A stretch of 64,000 bases of DNA from Asticcacaulis sp. AC460. GTDB lineage: Bacteria; Pseudomonadota; Alphaproteobacteria; Caulobacterales; Caulobacteraceae. Under the pieces are notes generated by a model. It worked only from the letters and a program-made list of their open reading frames with translations, did no database searches and was not told the origin of the DNA. Within the stretch, counting starts at the first letter, position 1. Every line of letters starts with the position of its first letter. The stretch lies in assembly GCF_000495795.1 (NCBI RefSeq), contig NZ_AWGD01000028.1, positions 21,676 to 85,675 of the forward strand. Direction: 5' to 3'. This document shows, one piece after another, positions 17,801 to 25,515 of this stretch. The position numbers and the translations under genes are program-made.

Positions 17801-17830
17801 TTGACAGCGTTGTCAGTTTGCGGTTATAGA
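17801..17830 (+). promoter_or_regulatory. Rightward promoter overlapping a LacI-family operator
   Basis: TTGACA (17801-17806), 18-nt spacer, TATAGA (17825-17830). The operator at 17802-17815 covers the -35 box. It points away from the GH3 gene toward the hairpin-rich stretch that ends at the terminator at 17992-18025. Confidence 0.55.
17802..17815. promoter_or_regulatory. LacI-family operator TGACAGCGTTGTCA
   Basis: Exact reverse complement of the site at the zwf promoter (27069-27082). It is 109 bp from the other GH3-side operator, so it may also serve as an auxiliary site for GH3 repression. Confidence 0.75.
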
Positions 17831-17836
17831 TACGCT

Positions 17837-18025
17837 TACCCTGTTTCCTGTTGCACCTCGGTGCATCAGGTTTGTGTTTAAAACCGCTGGCTGACGATCG
17901 GACTTCTTTCCCTTTTTCACAGTCCGGGCGTTATGTGGTTTTAAAGCGCCTTCTTAAATGTGGCATTATTTGGAAGGCACTGGCCTTTGATCCCGACGGT
18001 TCGCAAGATCCGTCGGGTTTTTTTT
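17837..18025 (+). ncRNA. Candidate small regulatory RNA of about 190 nt in the glucose regulon
   Basis: The stretch has a promoter in front, a strong terminator at the end and no convincing reading frame. Predicted hairpins: 17847-17870 (CCTG..GCAC/GTGC..CAGG), 17899-17926 (CGGACT/AGTCCG) with a pyrimidine-rich loop TCTTTCCCTTTTTCAC, 17946-17980 (GCGCCTTC/GAAGGCAC, one mismatch), then the terminator hairpin. A CU-rich loop of this kind can pair with Shine-Dalgarno sequences, as in several known alphaproteobacterial sRNAs. The operator over its promoter suggests it is made when the LacI-type repressor is released. It matches no RNA family I can name. All of this is prediction from sequence. 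Confidence 0.5.
17992..18025 (+). terminator. Strong Rho-independent terminator
   Basis: CCCGACGG and CCGTCGGG pair around a 10-nt loop, followed immediately by eight T residues on the plus strand. No annotated plus-strand gene ends here, which is the main evidence for a rightward noncoding transcript. Confidence 0.85.
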
Positions 18026-18159
18026 GCTTTGGACTGGGGGAACTATCGGCGGGTAAAATCCCCAATGGTGCTTGGGTCGCCGACAAACTTATTCTGCACG
18101 TTTTGGTGCCAAGCTTTGAAGAATATAGGCGTAGATGATGGAAACACCGGCGGGCCAAA

Positions 18160-18218
18160 TCCCCCACCGTCTTATTTGCTTCCAGCAAATAATCCACCTC
18201 CCCGTATAACGGGGAGGG
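18160..18218. repeat. Intergenic hairpin repeat, CCTCCCC/GGGGAGG type
   Basis: CCACCTCCCCGTATAACGGGGAGGG forms the terminal hairpin; ATTTGCTTCCAGCAAAT upstream forms another. It lies beyond the stop of the thioredoxin-reductase-like gene. Apart from this and the sRNA candidate, nothing is seen between 17546 and 18255. Confidence 0.65.
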
Positions 18219-18255
18219 ATGAAATAAGTTGGATTTCCTTGCCTCTAAAAGCCCT

Positions 18256-19146
18256 TTACCACGCTCTCGGTAGTTTATGGTGGATGTGGCAGGCGGCAAT
18301 GGCGGCCTGACCGCAGGCGACGCTGATCTGGTTCAGACCGCTGACGACGTCGCCAGCCGCGAACAGGCCCGGCACCGTCGTTTCCTGATAGCGGTCGGTA
18401 GTCAACTCGCCAACCTCGTCGCTTTGCGCCCCCAGCGCCTGGGCCAGGCCCGCCCGAGGCCGGCAGCCGAACATCGGATAGACCATGTCGAAGCCGTGCG
18501 GCGTACCGTCAAGGGCGACCACGGGTTTGCCGTCATCATCAATCCGGATATCGACAGAGGCGCCTTCGACCAACCTGATACCGGCGTCGGAAAGTCGTCC
18601 CCTCCCCTCCTGGTCCAAGGCGGCCTCGCCGACATGCACCAGGGTCAGGTCAGCGGTATAGGTCCGCAGGAACAGAGCATGTCCGATAGCATGGTCTGTG
18701 CGGGCGACCACGGCGACGCGTCTGTCCATGGCTTCGAAGCCATCGCACACCGGGCACAACCGGATTGTGCTGTCGCGGATGGCCGGTTCCAGACGCTGCA
18801 TATCGACACCGGCATCGGAAATGCCGGTGGCCAGGATTACGGTTTTGGCTTCGAATGCCTGATCGGCCGTGTGCGCAGCGAAATGGTCGTCATGCCTGCT
18901 GAGGATTTCGACCCGGCTGTCGTGGCGGGGCACGTCATAGGGCGCCAATTGCTCCCGCAATCGCAGCAGCAGGCCATCGCCGGTAACTCCATGAGGAAAG
19001 CCCGGGAAATTATGCGACACCGGGATCAGCCGGGCCCGGCTGTTGGCGTCGTCGACCACGGCAATCCGGCGGCGGAAGCGCGCCAGGTAGATGGCCGCCG
19101 TCAGACCCGCCGGACCACCGCCGATGATCAGGCAGTCCAGCATCAA
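18256..19146 (-). CDS. Thioredoxin-reductase-like FAD/NAD(P) oxidoreductase
   Basis: 296 residues. FAD-binding [15 protein letters not shown] at the N-terminus, a CPVCDG motif with the redox Cys pair at about 131 and 134, and the C-terminal FAD motif [10 protein letters not shown] place it in the TrxB/AhpF family. The NADPH-binding GGGxSA and HRR motifs of true thioredoxin reductase are not recognisable ([16 protein letters not shown] occupies that position), so it may use another electron donor or partner. Its ATG overlaps the stop of the upstream REC-only response regulator by 4 nt, so the two are one unit. A redox-signalling link is inference. Confidence 0.82.
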   Translation of the reverse strand: MMLDCLIIGGGPAGLTAAIYLARFRRRIAVVDDANSRARLIPVSHNFPGFPHGVTGDGLLLRLREQLAPYDVPRHDSRVEILSRHDDHFAAHTADQAFEAKTVILATGISDAGVDMQRLEPAIRDSTIRLCPVCDGFEAMDRRVAVVARTDHAIGHALFLRTYTADLTLVHVGEAALDQEGRGRLSDAGIRLVEGASVDIRIDDDGKPVVALDGTPHGFDMVYPMFGCRPRAGLAQALGAQSDEVGELTTDRYQETTVPGLFAAGDVVSGLNQISVACGQAAIAACHIHHKLPRAW

Positions 19147-19571
19147 CGACGACGGCGCAAGGGGTTGGTGCGCAAAAGATGCAGCATGTCGGCCAGGACA
19201 TGCGGATCGACAGGCTTGACCAGGTGCAGGTCGAAGCCGGCGGCCGCCGTCATGCGACGGTGTTCAGGGCCGGCATGTCCGGTCTGGGCGATGATCTTCA
19301 CCCCGGCAAGGGACTCGTCCTTACGCAACTGGCGGCAGACCTCGATCCCGTCCATGCCCGGCATGGCCAGGTCCAGCAGGATCACCTCCGGCAGGAACTC
19401 ATGCGCTTCACGCAGGGCCGTGCGGCCGTCATGGCAACTGCGAACCTCATCGCCATAGGTTTCGATCGTCCATTCCAGGGTCTGGGCGGACGGCACATTG
19501 TCGTCAACCACCAGCACGCGCAGGGGCTTCAGTTCGGTATCCGGTTCGGGTGTACTGATCATCTGAGTCAT
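19143..19571 (-). CDS. Single-domain (REC-only) response regulator
   Basis: 142 residues, a single receiver domain. The acidic pair is in VLVVDDN, the phosphoacceptor Asp at about 67 in [11 protein letters not shown], the conserved Thr in IIAQTGHA and Lys in LVKPVD. No output domain follows. Such proteins act as phosphorelay shuttles or allosteric partners. Cotranscribed with the flavoprotein gene, overlapping by ATGA. No kinase gene is adjacent, so the phosphodonor is encoded elsewhere. No clear Shine-Dalgarno sequence is seen, and an alternative ATG four codons in is possible. Confidence 0.88.
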   Translation of the reverse strand: MTQMISTPEPDTELKPLRVLVVDDNVPSAQTLEWTIETYGDEVRSCHDGRTALREAHEFLPEVILLDLAMPGMDGIEVCRQLRKDESLAGVKIIAQTGHAGPEHRRMTAAAGFDLHLVKPVDPHVLADMLHLLRTNPLRRRR

Positions 19572-19983
19572 CGGTTCAAAACAGGCTTACAGGCAAGAAA
19601 AGGCGGCCGGAACACGGCGCAATTGCAGAGTTCATGGATGCCCCCACAGGCCCGGCTGCAGGCGCACAATGCGCCCGCCACAGAGATGGGGTGTCCTACC
19701 GGAAATAAAATAAAATCCGCATGTGGTTTGCATGGGCCTCACACCAAAGGCGGATACCGCACGTGGGTATGACGCAAGTAAGGGCGTGCGAACCATACCG
19801 AAGGCATTTGGAGCGGCCGCTAAGAGGACCCCTCCGTCTCGACGCGCTTGCCAATGGCCTTCGGCCTGGCTTCGCTTGCTCGCCACCTCCCCATTGAAGA
19901 AATAGGGAGGAGAAGGAAGGAAGGAAGGAAGGAAGATCGTCGGCCGGATATTTGAATCGAAATCCAGCGCGGTCGGTTAGGAC
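19572..19983. other. 412-nt stretch without a gene
   Basis: Holds inverted repeats of unknown role, GGCGCA-CAA-TGCGCC at 19661-19675 and ATACC-N7-GGTAT at 19754-19770, then a repeat element and a tetranucleotide microsatellite from 19796 to 19935. No convincing coding frame. Confidence 0.6.
19796..19935. repeat. Partial copy of the 159-bp element plus an AAGG microsatellite
   Basis: TACCGAAGGCATTTGG followed by CTAAGAGGACCCCTCCGTCT matches the left end of the complete element at 32894. The right inverted end is missing; instead AAGG is repeated nearly six times at 19913-19935. Confidence 0.65.
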
Positions 19984-21063
19984 CTACAGTTTTTGCGCCG
20001 ATTGACGCGGGATCAGCTCGAACGGCAGCAGGCGGGTGTCGCCCGGATGGCCGGCGTCTTCGCCGTTGGCGCGGGCCAGCAGCATGTCGGCGGCCTGGTG
20101 CGCCAGGTCCTCGATCGGCTGGCGGATGGTCGTCAGGTGCGGCCACACCAGCAGCGCCCCCGGCGTGTCGTCGAACCCGACGACCGAGACGTCGTCCGGC
20201 ACGCGAATGCCGGTCTGGTGGCAATGGGCGATCATGCCGAACGCCATGGAGTCGTTGCTGGCGAAGACCGCCGTCGGACGCTCGGCGCCGGCAAACAGCG
20301 ATCTGGCGGCGTCGATGCCGGATTCGAAGCTGAAATAGCCCTGCTTGACCCATTCGGCGCGCGGTTCCATGCCGGCGTCACGCATGGCCTTGACGTAGCC
20401 CTCATAGCGCAGGTGCGAGGCGCCGTGTTCCGGATGGCCCAGGATGAAGCCGATGTCACGGTGGCCCAGGTCCAGCAGGTGCCGGGTCATGTCGAAGGCG
20501 GCTTTGGCGTCGTCCATGCGCACCGCGGCTGAACGGCCGGGATAGAGGAAGGGCGCGACGCGGACATAGGGCACGCCGGCCGCTTCGATGGTTTGCAGCA
20601 CCACGGCCATGTCGCACAGCGGCGGCGTCAGGATCACACCGTCCAGGCGGATGGTCGCCAGAAGCCCGCCGATGGCGCGTTCCAGGTCGGGGGCATGGGC
20701 GTCCTGGGGCTCGGCCATGACGTGGTAGCCGCTCTGGCGACAGCGCCTGATGGCGCCCATCTGCAGGTCGTAGACATAGGACTGGCTGGGGTTGTCGTAC
20801 AGCAGGCCGATCATGAAGCTGCGCGCGCCGGCCAGGGACCGGGCCAGCAGGTTCGGCCGGTAATGCAGGAGATTGGCGGCTTCCTTGACCTTGGCGCGGG
20901 TTTCGTCGCGCACATTGGGCTCGTCGTTCATGACGCGCGAAACGGTCTTGATCGATACACCGGCCAGCCGGGCGACGTCATTGATGGTCGAAACCGCGCT
21001 GGCGGCGTTGGGAAGCGCTTTAGGCGGCTGTGCCAATGACAGTGTCCTGCGTTGTCGTGACAT
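19984..21063 (-). CDS. LacI-family transcriptional repressor of the glucose/Entner-Doudoroff regulon
   Basis: 359 residues from the ATG at 21063. A longer frame starting at 21159 would place its own operator (21100-21113) inside the coding region, so the shorter start is preferred. The N-terminal helix-turn-helix (STINDVARLAGVSIKTVSRVMN) with hinge helix LLARSLAG is classic LacI/GalR, followed by a periplasmic-binding-protein-like sugar domain. It follows eda at 157 nt in the same direction. Identical-type operators lie before zwf, the GH3 gene and itself, so it probably represses extracellular glucoside hydrolysis and the ED pathway, and its own synthesis. The inducer is unknown; an ED intermediate or glucose is likely. 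Confidence 0.88.
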   Translation of the reverse strand: MSRQRRTLSLAQPPKALPNAASAVSTINDVARLAGVSIKTVSRVMNDEPNVRDETRAKVKEAANLLHYRPNLLARSLAGARSFMIGLLYDNPSQSYVYDLQMGAIRRCRQSGYHVMAEPQDAHAPDLERAIGGLLATIRLDGVILTPPLCDMAVVLQTIEAAGVPYVRVAPFLYPGRSAAVRMDDAKAAFDMTRHLLDLGHRDIGFILGHPEHGASHLRYEGYVKAMRDAGMEPRAEWVKQGYFSFESGIDAARSLFAGAERPTAVFASNDSMAFGMIAHCHQTGIRVPDDVSVVGFDDTPGALLVWPHLTTIRQPIEDLAHQAADMLLARANGEDAGHPGDTRLLPFELIPRQSAQKL

Positions 21064-21099
21064 CACCGGAAGGTGTTGTGTGACACCCTTCTGCGTCTG

Positions 21100-21113
21100 T
21101 GACAGCTTTGTCA
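21100..21113. promoter_or_regulatory. LacI-family operator TGACAGCTTTGTCA (autoregulatory)
   Basis: Palindrome of the regulon type 37 nt upstream of the lacI start. TTGACA on the minus strand overlaps it and may be the -35 box, though no good -10 follows. Confidence 0.68.
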
Positions 21114-21150
21114 ACTGGCGACAACGACAGAGGGGGTTCGGAAACTGAAG

Positions 21151-21213
21151 GCCCCTCACCCGATCGCCTTCGTTTCACTCGGCTCTCGTCCTCTCCCCGC
21201 AGGCGGGGAGAGG
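21151..21213. repeat. Intergenic hairpin repeat between eda and lacI
   Basis: Ends in a perfect 11-bp stem at 21190-21213 (CCTCTCCCCGC with a 2-nt loop), 6 nt past the eda stop codon. It may protect the 3' end or partly terminate before lacI. Confidence 0.7.
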
Positions 21214-21219
21214 TAATTT

Positions 21220-21870
21220 TTAGATCACCGCGTCGGCCTTCTTCTTGCCGAAGGTTGCGACGGCTTCGGCAGCCAGGCGCGCAATCTCGTCCCAGTTACC
21301 GTCCTTCATGGCCTGGGCAGGCGCGACCCACGAGCCGCCAACGCACAGCACATTGTCCAAAGCCAGGAACTGCGCCGCATTACCGGCGTCGATGCCGCCG
21401 GTCGGGCAGAACTTGACCTGGGGCAGAGGACCGCCAATGCCCTTCAGATACGGCACGCCGCCGGCCGGAACCGCCGGGAAGAATTTCAGGTGGGTAAAGC
21501 CCCACTCCATGGCCTTCATCACTTCGGACGAGGTGGCAACGCCCGGCAGCAAAGGCGCGGCGTCCTGATGGGCCAGGGTCTTGGTCAGGCCCGGCGAGAC
21601 GAGGAATTTCGCCCCAGCCTTGGCGGCCTTTTCGGCATCCTTCGGTGTCAGGACGGTGCCTGCGCCGACGACGGCGTCCGGACGTTCCTTCGCGATCAGC
21701 TTGATGGCGTCCAGGGCGCAGTCGGTGCGCAGGGTGATTTCCAGCGCGCGGATACCGCCCTTCAGCAGGGCGTCGGCCAAGGGCAGGGCCTGGTCGAGGC
21801 TCGGGATCACCATCACCGGCAGAACCGGGCCCAGGGTCATGAACTTTTCTACGTCGGGATGGGTAGGCAT
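21220..21870 (-). CDS. eda: 2-keto-3-deoxy-6-phosphogluconate (KDPG) aldolase
   Basis: 216 residues, the normal length. The last step of the Entner-Doudoroff pathway: cleaves KDPG to pyruvate and glyceraldehyde 3-phosphate. The catalytic Glu is at about 44 in ALEITLRT and the Schiff-base Lys at about 129 in THLKFFPA, matching Glu45 and Lys133 of the E. coli enzyme. Fifth gene of the leftward zwf-pgl-edd-glk-eda operon, 19 nt after glk, so all ED enzymes are coordinately expressed here. Confidence 0.96.
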   Translation of the reverse strand: MPTHPDVEKFMTLGPVLPVMVIPSLDQALPLADALLKGGIRALEITLRTDCALDAIKLIAKERPDAVVGAGTVLTPKDAEKAAKAGAKFLVSPGLTKTLAHQDAAPLLPGVATSSEVMKAMEWGFTHLKFFPAVPAGGVPYLKGIGGPLPQVKFCPTGGIDAGNAAQFLALDNVLCVGGSWVAPAQAMKDGNWDEIARLAAEAVATFGKKKADAVI

Positions 21871-21889
21871 GGTGAGACCCTGTCGTCTG

Positions 21890-22903
21890 TTAGGCGGTTA
21901 TCTGGACATCCGTCAAAGCATTGGCCGAACCGAGCAAGGCCGCATACGGATGGATGATGATGCGCGACGGCGTCGCCGCCACGATATGGGCCAGCGGCGC
22001 CTTGGCTTCCATGCGGGCACGAAAGCGCAGTTCGTCGACATGCTTGATCAGGCGCGGCGCGATACCACCGGCGATGAACATGCCCGAAGTGGCGCCGTGC
22101 GCCAGGGACAGGTCGCCGCAGACGCTGGCCATGATGTCCAGGAAGGCTTCGACGGTGTAGCGCGAGCCGGTGGCGTCGTCGCCGTCGAGATGGGTGATCT
22201 GGGCCGGGGTAAAGTCGTGGGCCGGCTCACCGCGGATGGCCGAAATAGCGTGATAGAGATTGACCAGGCCCGGACCCGACAGCAGCATCTCGACCGTGAC
22301 ACGGCCGTACTTCTTGCGCAGCACGCGCAGGATTTCGCTCTCATAGTCATTGACCGGGGCGAACGAGATATGGCCGCTTTCGGTCGACAGGCAATAGGGT
22401 CCGAACTCGCCGCCGACCAGGACCGAGGCGCCGAAACCGGTGCCGGCGCCCATGACGGCATGGACATTGCCGAAGCCGGTCTTGACCGAACCGATGGTCT
22501 TGGTGTCGGCATCGCCCAGGTGCGGCAAAGCGAAGGCCAGGGCAGCATAGTCGTTGATCAGCCGGGTCTTGCGCGCGCCGGTCGTCTGGCCCAGCAGGTC
22601 CTCACGCACCAGCCAGTCGAGGTTGGTGAACTGAATGGCGCCGTCCTTGACCGGACCGGCCACGGCGACGACCGTAAAGTCGAGCTGCGGCTTGCCGCCG
22701 ATCATGGCGAAATAACCGTTCAGGGCGTCATAGACGTCCTTGTAGTCCTCGCACTCCAGCGACTTGAAATTGGCCAGGGTGGTCTTGCCGCCCACGCGCT
22801 CGGCGATGGCGAAGCGGGCATTGGTGCCCCCAATGTCGCCGACCAGGCCGCGCAGAGGTTGCGATGAAGTCACGACGGATCCCGTCTCGAAATGCGCTGT
22901 CAT
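21890..22903 (-). CDS. glk: Glucokinase (E. coli Glk type)
   Basis: 337 residues from the ATG at 22903, 7 nt after the edd stop; a longer frame would overlap edd by about 130 nt and is rejected. ATP-binding GLVGDIGGTNARFAIAE, catalytic Asp in LINDYAALAFA, and GAGTGFGASVLV are the Glk-family signatures. It phosphorylates intracellular glucose to glucose 6-phosphate for Zwf. Its presence in the ED operon fits glucose entering unphosphorylated through the SSS symporter encoded 8 kb away rather than by a PTS. A clear Shine-Dalgarno sequence is lacking, so translation may be coupled to edd. Confidence 0.95.
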   Translation of the reverse strand: MTAHFETGSVVTSSQPLRGLVGDIGGTNARFAIAERVGGKTTLANFKSLECEDYKDVYDALNGYFAMIGGKPQLDFTVVAVAGPVKDGAIQFTNLDWLVREDLLGQTTGARKTRLINDYAALAFALPHLGDADTKTIGSVKTGFGNVHAVMGAGTGFGASVLVGGEFGPYCLSTESGHISFAPVNDYESEILRVLRKKYGRVTVEMLLSGPGLVNLYHAISAIRGEPAHDFTPAQITHLDGDDATGSRYTVEAFLDIMASVCGDLSLAHGATSGMFIAGGIAPRLIKHVDELRFRARMEAKAPLAHIVAATPSRIIIHPYAALLGSANALTDVQITA

Positions 22904-22910
22904 ACAGTAT

Positions 22911-24725
22911 CTACCAAAATACCGCGCCACCTGCGTCAGCCGGTCCGACCGATCTGCGCATATGGGCGAAAAGTTCCCGTCCGACACCGTCAGCCTCTTC
23001 GGGCTGTTCGGCGTTTGCTCTCTGAGCGAACTCGGCGGCATCTCCGAGGTAGTCTATGGTGCCTTTTTCACAGTCGACCCGCAAGAGGTCACCGTTCTGC
23101 AGCTTGGCGATCGGTCCGCCGTCCATGGCTTCCGGCACCAGATGGATGACGGCCGGCACCTTTCCCGAAGCGCCGGACATGCGTCCATCGGAGACCAGGG
23201 CGACCTTGCGGCCGGCATCCAGGATCGACGACAGGGCCGGAGTCAGCGAGTGCAGTTCCGGCATACCATTGGCTTTTGGCCCCTGGAAACGGACGACGCA
23301 AATAAAATCGCCCTCAGGGAGTTGTTTGGCTTTGAAGGCGGCCAGGAAGTCGTCCTGGTCGTCGAACACAACAGCGGGGCCTTCGACCACCTGGTGCTCC
23401 AGCTTGACCGCCGAAACCTTGGCGACGGCGCGGCCGACATTACCCTTGACTTCGCGCAGACCGCCTTCCGGCGAAAACGGGTTGGCGACACCGCGCAGGA
23501 TGGTTTCGTCCAGGCTTTGCTCCGGCGAATCGCGCCAGGTCAGGACGCCGTCATTCAGGTAGGGCTCACGGGTATAGTCGGCCATGCCCTCACCCCAGAT
23601 GGTGGTGACATCGCCGTGCAGCAGGCCGGCCGACAGCAGTTCGCGGATGACGAAGCCAATGCCGCCCGCCGCGTGGAAGTGGTTCACATCGCCGGCGCCA
23701 TTGGGATAGACCCGCGCCAGCAGCGGCACCACCGACGACAGCCGGTCCATGTCTTCCAGGGTCAGGATGTAGCCCGCTGCCCGCGCCATGGCCGGCAGGT
23801 GCAGGGCATGGTTGGTCGAACCGCCGGTGGCCAGAAGGCCGATCACGCCGTTGACGATGGCGCGGACGTCGATGACGTCGGCCATGCGCTTGGGATTCTT
23901 GGAATTCTCGGCGGTCTTCGCCGCGCGTTCGACCGCGGCGTTGGTGAGCGCATCACGCAGGCCGGTGCCCGGGGCGACAAAGGCCGCGCCCGGCACGTGC
24001 AGGCCCATCATCTCCATCAGCATCTGGTTGGAGTTGGCGGTGCCGTAGAAGGTGCAGGTGCCGGCAGCGTGGTAGGACGCCATCTCGGCTTCCAGCAGCT
24101 TGTCGCGGCCGACCTGGCCCAGGGCGTACATGGTCCGGATCTTGGCCTTTTCCGGATTGGGCAGGCCCGACGACATCGGGCCGGACGGCACGAAGATGAT
24201 CGGCAGATGGGCAAACGACAGGGCGCCGATGACCAGGCCCGGCACGATCTTGTCGCAGATGCCCAGCATCAGAGCGGCGTCGAAGGCGTCGTGGCTGAGC
24301 GACACGGCGGTGGCCATGGCGATGACGTCACGCGAGAACAGGGACAGTTCCATGCCCGGACGGCCCTGGGTCACGCCATCGCACATGGCGGGCACGCCGC
24401 CGGCGACCTGGGTCGTGGCGCCGACCTTGCGGGCGAAGGCGCGTAGCTTTTCGGGGTAGTCGTGGTACGGCTGGTGGGCCGACAACATGTCGTTATAGGA
24501 GGTCACGATGCCGATATTGGGCACGGCGTCCAGGGCCTGCTGAAACTTGTCGTGGTCGTCCGAGGCCGCCACGACGTGGGCATAGTTGGCGCAGGACAGC
24601 TTCTTGCGGCGCGGCGCGTCGGACTTATAGCGGTCGGCGCGGCGCATGAACTGGGCGCGCAGGTCCCTGGACCGTTCGGCAATGGCGGCAGTGACTTCGG
24701 CGATGACGGGATGCAGGGTGGTCAT
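22911..24725 (-). CDS. edd: 6-phosphogluconate dehydratase
   Basis: 604 residues, full length for the family. The ED-specific dehydratase converting 6-phosphogluconate to KDPG, an iron-sulfur enzyme. Both IlvD/Edd signatures are present: a [11 protein letters not shown] block at about 172 and [20 protein letters not shown] near 515, with additional conserved Cys in PAMCDG and [12 protein letters not shown]. It starts 10 nt after pgl. Dihydroxy-acid dehydratase IlvD is the related alternative, but operon context with zwf, pgl, glk and eda settles the assignment. Confidence 0.96.
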   Translation of the reverse strand: MTTLHPVIAEVTAAIAERSRDLRAQFMRRADRYKSDAPRRKKLSCANYAHVVAASDDHDKFQQALDAVPNIGIVTSYNDMLSAHQPYHDYPEKLRAFARKVGATTQVAGGVPAMCDGVTQGRPGMELSLFSRDVIAMATAVSLSHDAFDAALMLGICDKIVPGLVIGALSFAHLPIIFVPSGPMSSGLPNPEKAKIRTMYALGQVGRDKLLEAEMASYHAAGTCTFYGTANSNQMLMEMMGLHVPGAAFVAPGTGLRDALTNAAVERAAKTAENSKNPKRMADVIDVRAIVNGVIGLLATGGSTNHALHLPAMARAAGYILTLEDMDRLSSVVPLLARVYPNGAGDVNHFHAAGGIGFVIRELLSAGLLHGDVTTIWGEGMADYTREPYLNDGVLTWRDSPEQSLDETILRGVANPFSPEGGLREVKGNVGRAVAKVSAVKLEHQVVEGPAVVFDDQDDFLAAFKAKQLPEGDFICVVRFQGPKANGMPELHSLTPALSSILDAGRKVALVSDGRMSGASGKVPAVIHLVPEAMDGGPIAKLQNGDLLRVDCEKGTIDYLGDAAEFAQRANAEQPEEADGVGRELFAHMRRSVGPADAGGAVFW

Positions 24726-24735
24726 AGGGTAATCC

Positions 24736-25515
24736 TCACGCTGCCCAGACGAATTCGACGGGAACGGGGCACTGGGCCAGGAAGGCGCCGATCGGCGACT
24801 CGGCCGGGTCGGTGGACTGGCTGGCGCTGCGCAGCACCTCCAGCTTGGTCGCCCCCGTGATGAAGAAGATGATGCGGCGGCTGCGATTGAGCGCGGGCAC
24901 GCTTAGGGTAATACGCGGCAGGACGGGTTCAAGGCTGCCGTCGGTCGGCGCCACCGGCAGGACGATGCGGTCGGTGCCGTAGACTTCGCCATTGATGACG
25001 TGGTGCGGGAAGATCGAGGCATAATGCGCATCGGGTCCCATGCCCATCAGGGCAATGTCGAACACCGGCGCCTCGCCGCCCCCGAGTTCGAGGAACCGGG
25101 CTTCGGCCTTGTCGGCGCACGCCTGGGCGCTCGACAGGTCCTGGATCAGGGTCATGAAGTCCATGTCGTCCAGCACCGGCTCCAGCGCTTCGCGCATCAT
25201 GCGGGTGTTGGAGTTGGTGTCGTCGGTGGGCACGAAACGCTCATCGACCTGGGCCAGGGTGATCCGGTCCCAGTCAAGGTCCAGGGTCGTCAGGCTTTCG
25301 TAGATGGGCTTGGGCGTCGAACCGCCGCAGCCGATCCACAGCGCCTTGCCGCGTTCGGCGACCGCGCCCTGCAAGGCGCCGGCGATGATCCCGGCGACAT
25401 AGGCGCCGGCGTCAGCCTTGGAGGCAAAGCTCAGGACACGGACCTCACCGCCCGGCGCCGGCCATTGCAGCACCGTCGGTTCAGGGAGTTCGCGGATGAC
25501 GGCGGCCTCAGTCAT
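24736..25515 (-). CDS. pgl: 6-phosphogluconolactonase
   Basis: 259 residues. Hydrolyses 6-phosphogluconolactone from the Zwf reaction. Family motifs are GGSTPKPIYESL near 64 and VDERFVPTDDTNSN near 90. The usual GMGxDGHTASLFP block is GMGPDAHYASIFP here, so the Gly and Thr around the catalytic His are changed while the His is kept. The start overlaps the end of zwf by 8 nt, typical of coupled genes. Function is secure from context and motifs. Confidence 0.94.
   Translation of the reverse strand: MTEAAVIRELPEPTVLQWPAPGGEVRVLSFASKADAGAYVAGIIAGALQGAVAERGKALWIGCGGSTPKPIYESLTTLDLDWDRITLAQVDERFVPTDDTNSNTRMMREALEPVLDDMDFMTLIQDLSSAQACADKAEARFLELGGGEAPVFDIALMGMGPDAHYASIFPHHVINGEVYGTDRIVLPVAPTDGSLEPVLPRITLSVPALNRSRRIIFFITGATKLEVLRSASQSTDPAESPIGAFLAQCPVPVEFVWAA

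Noticed and set aside
17851..18138. 95-codon plus-strand frame beginning in the small RNA candidate
   Set aside because: It runs straight through the strong terminator, starts with TTG without a ribosome-binding site and has no protein-like pattern.
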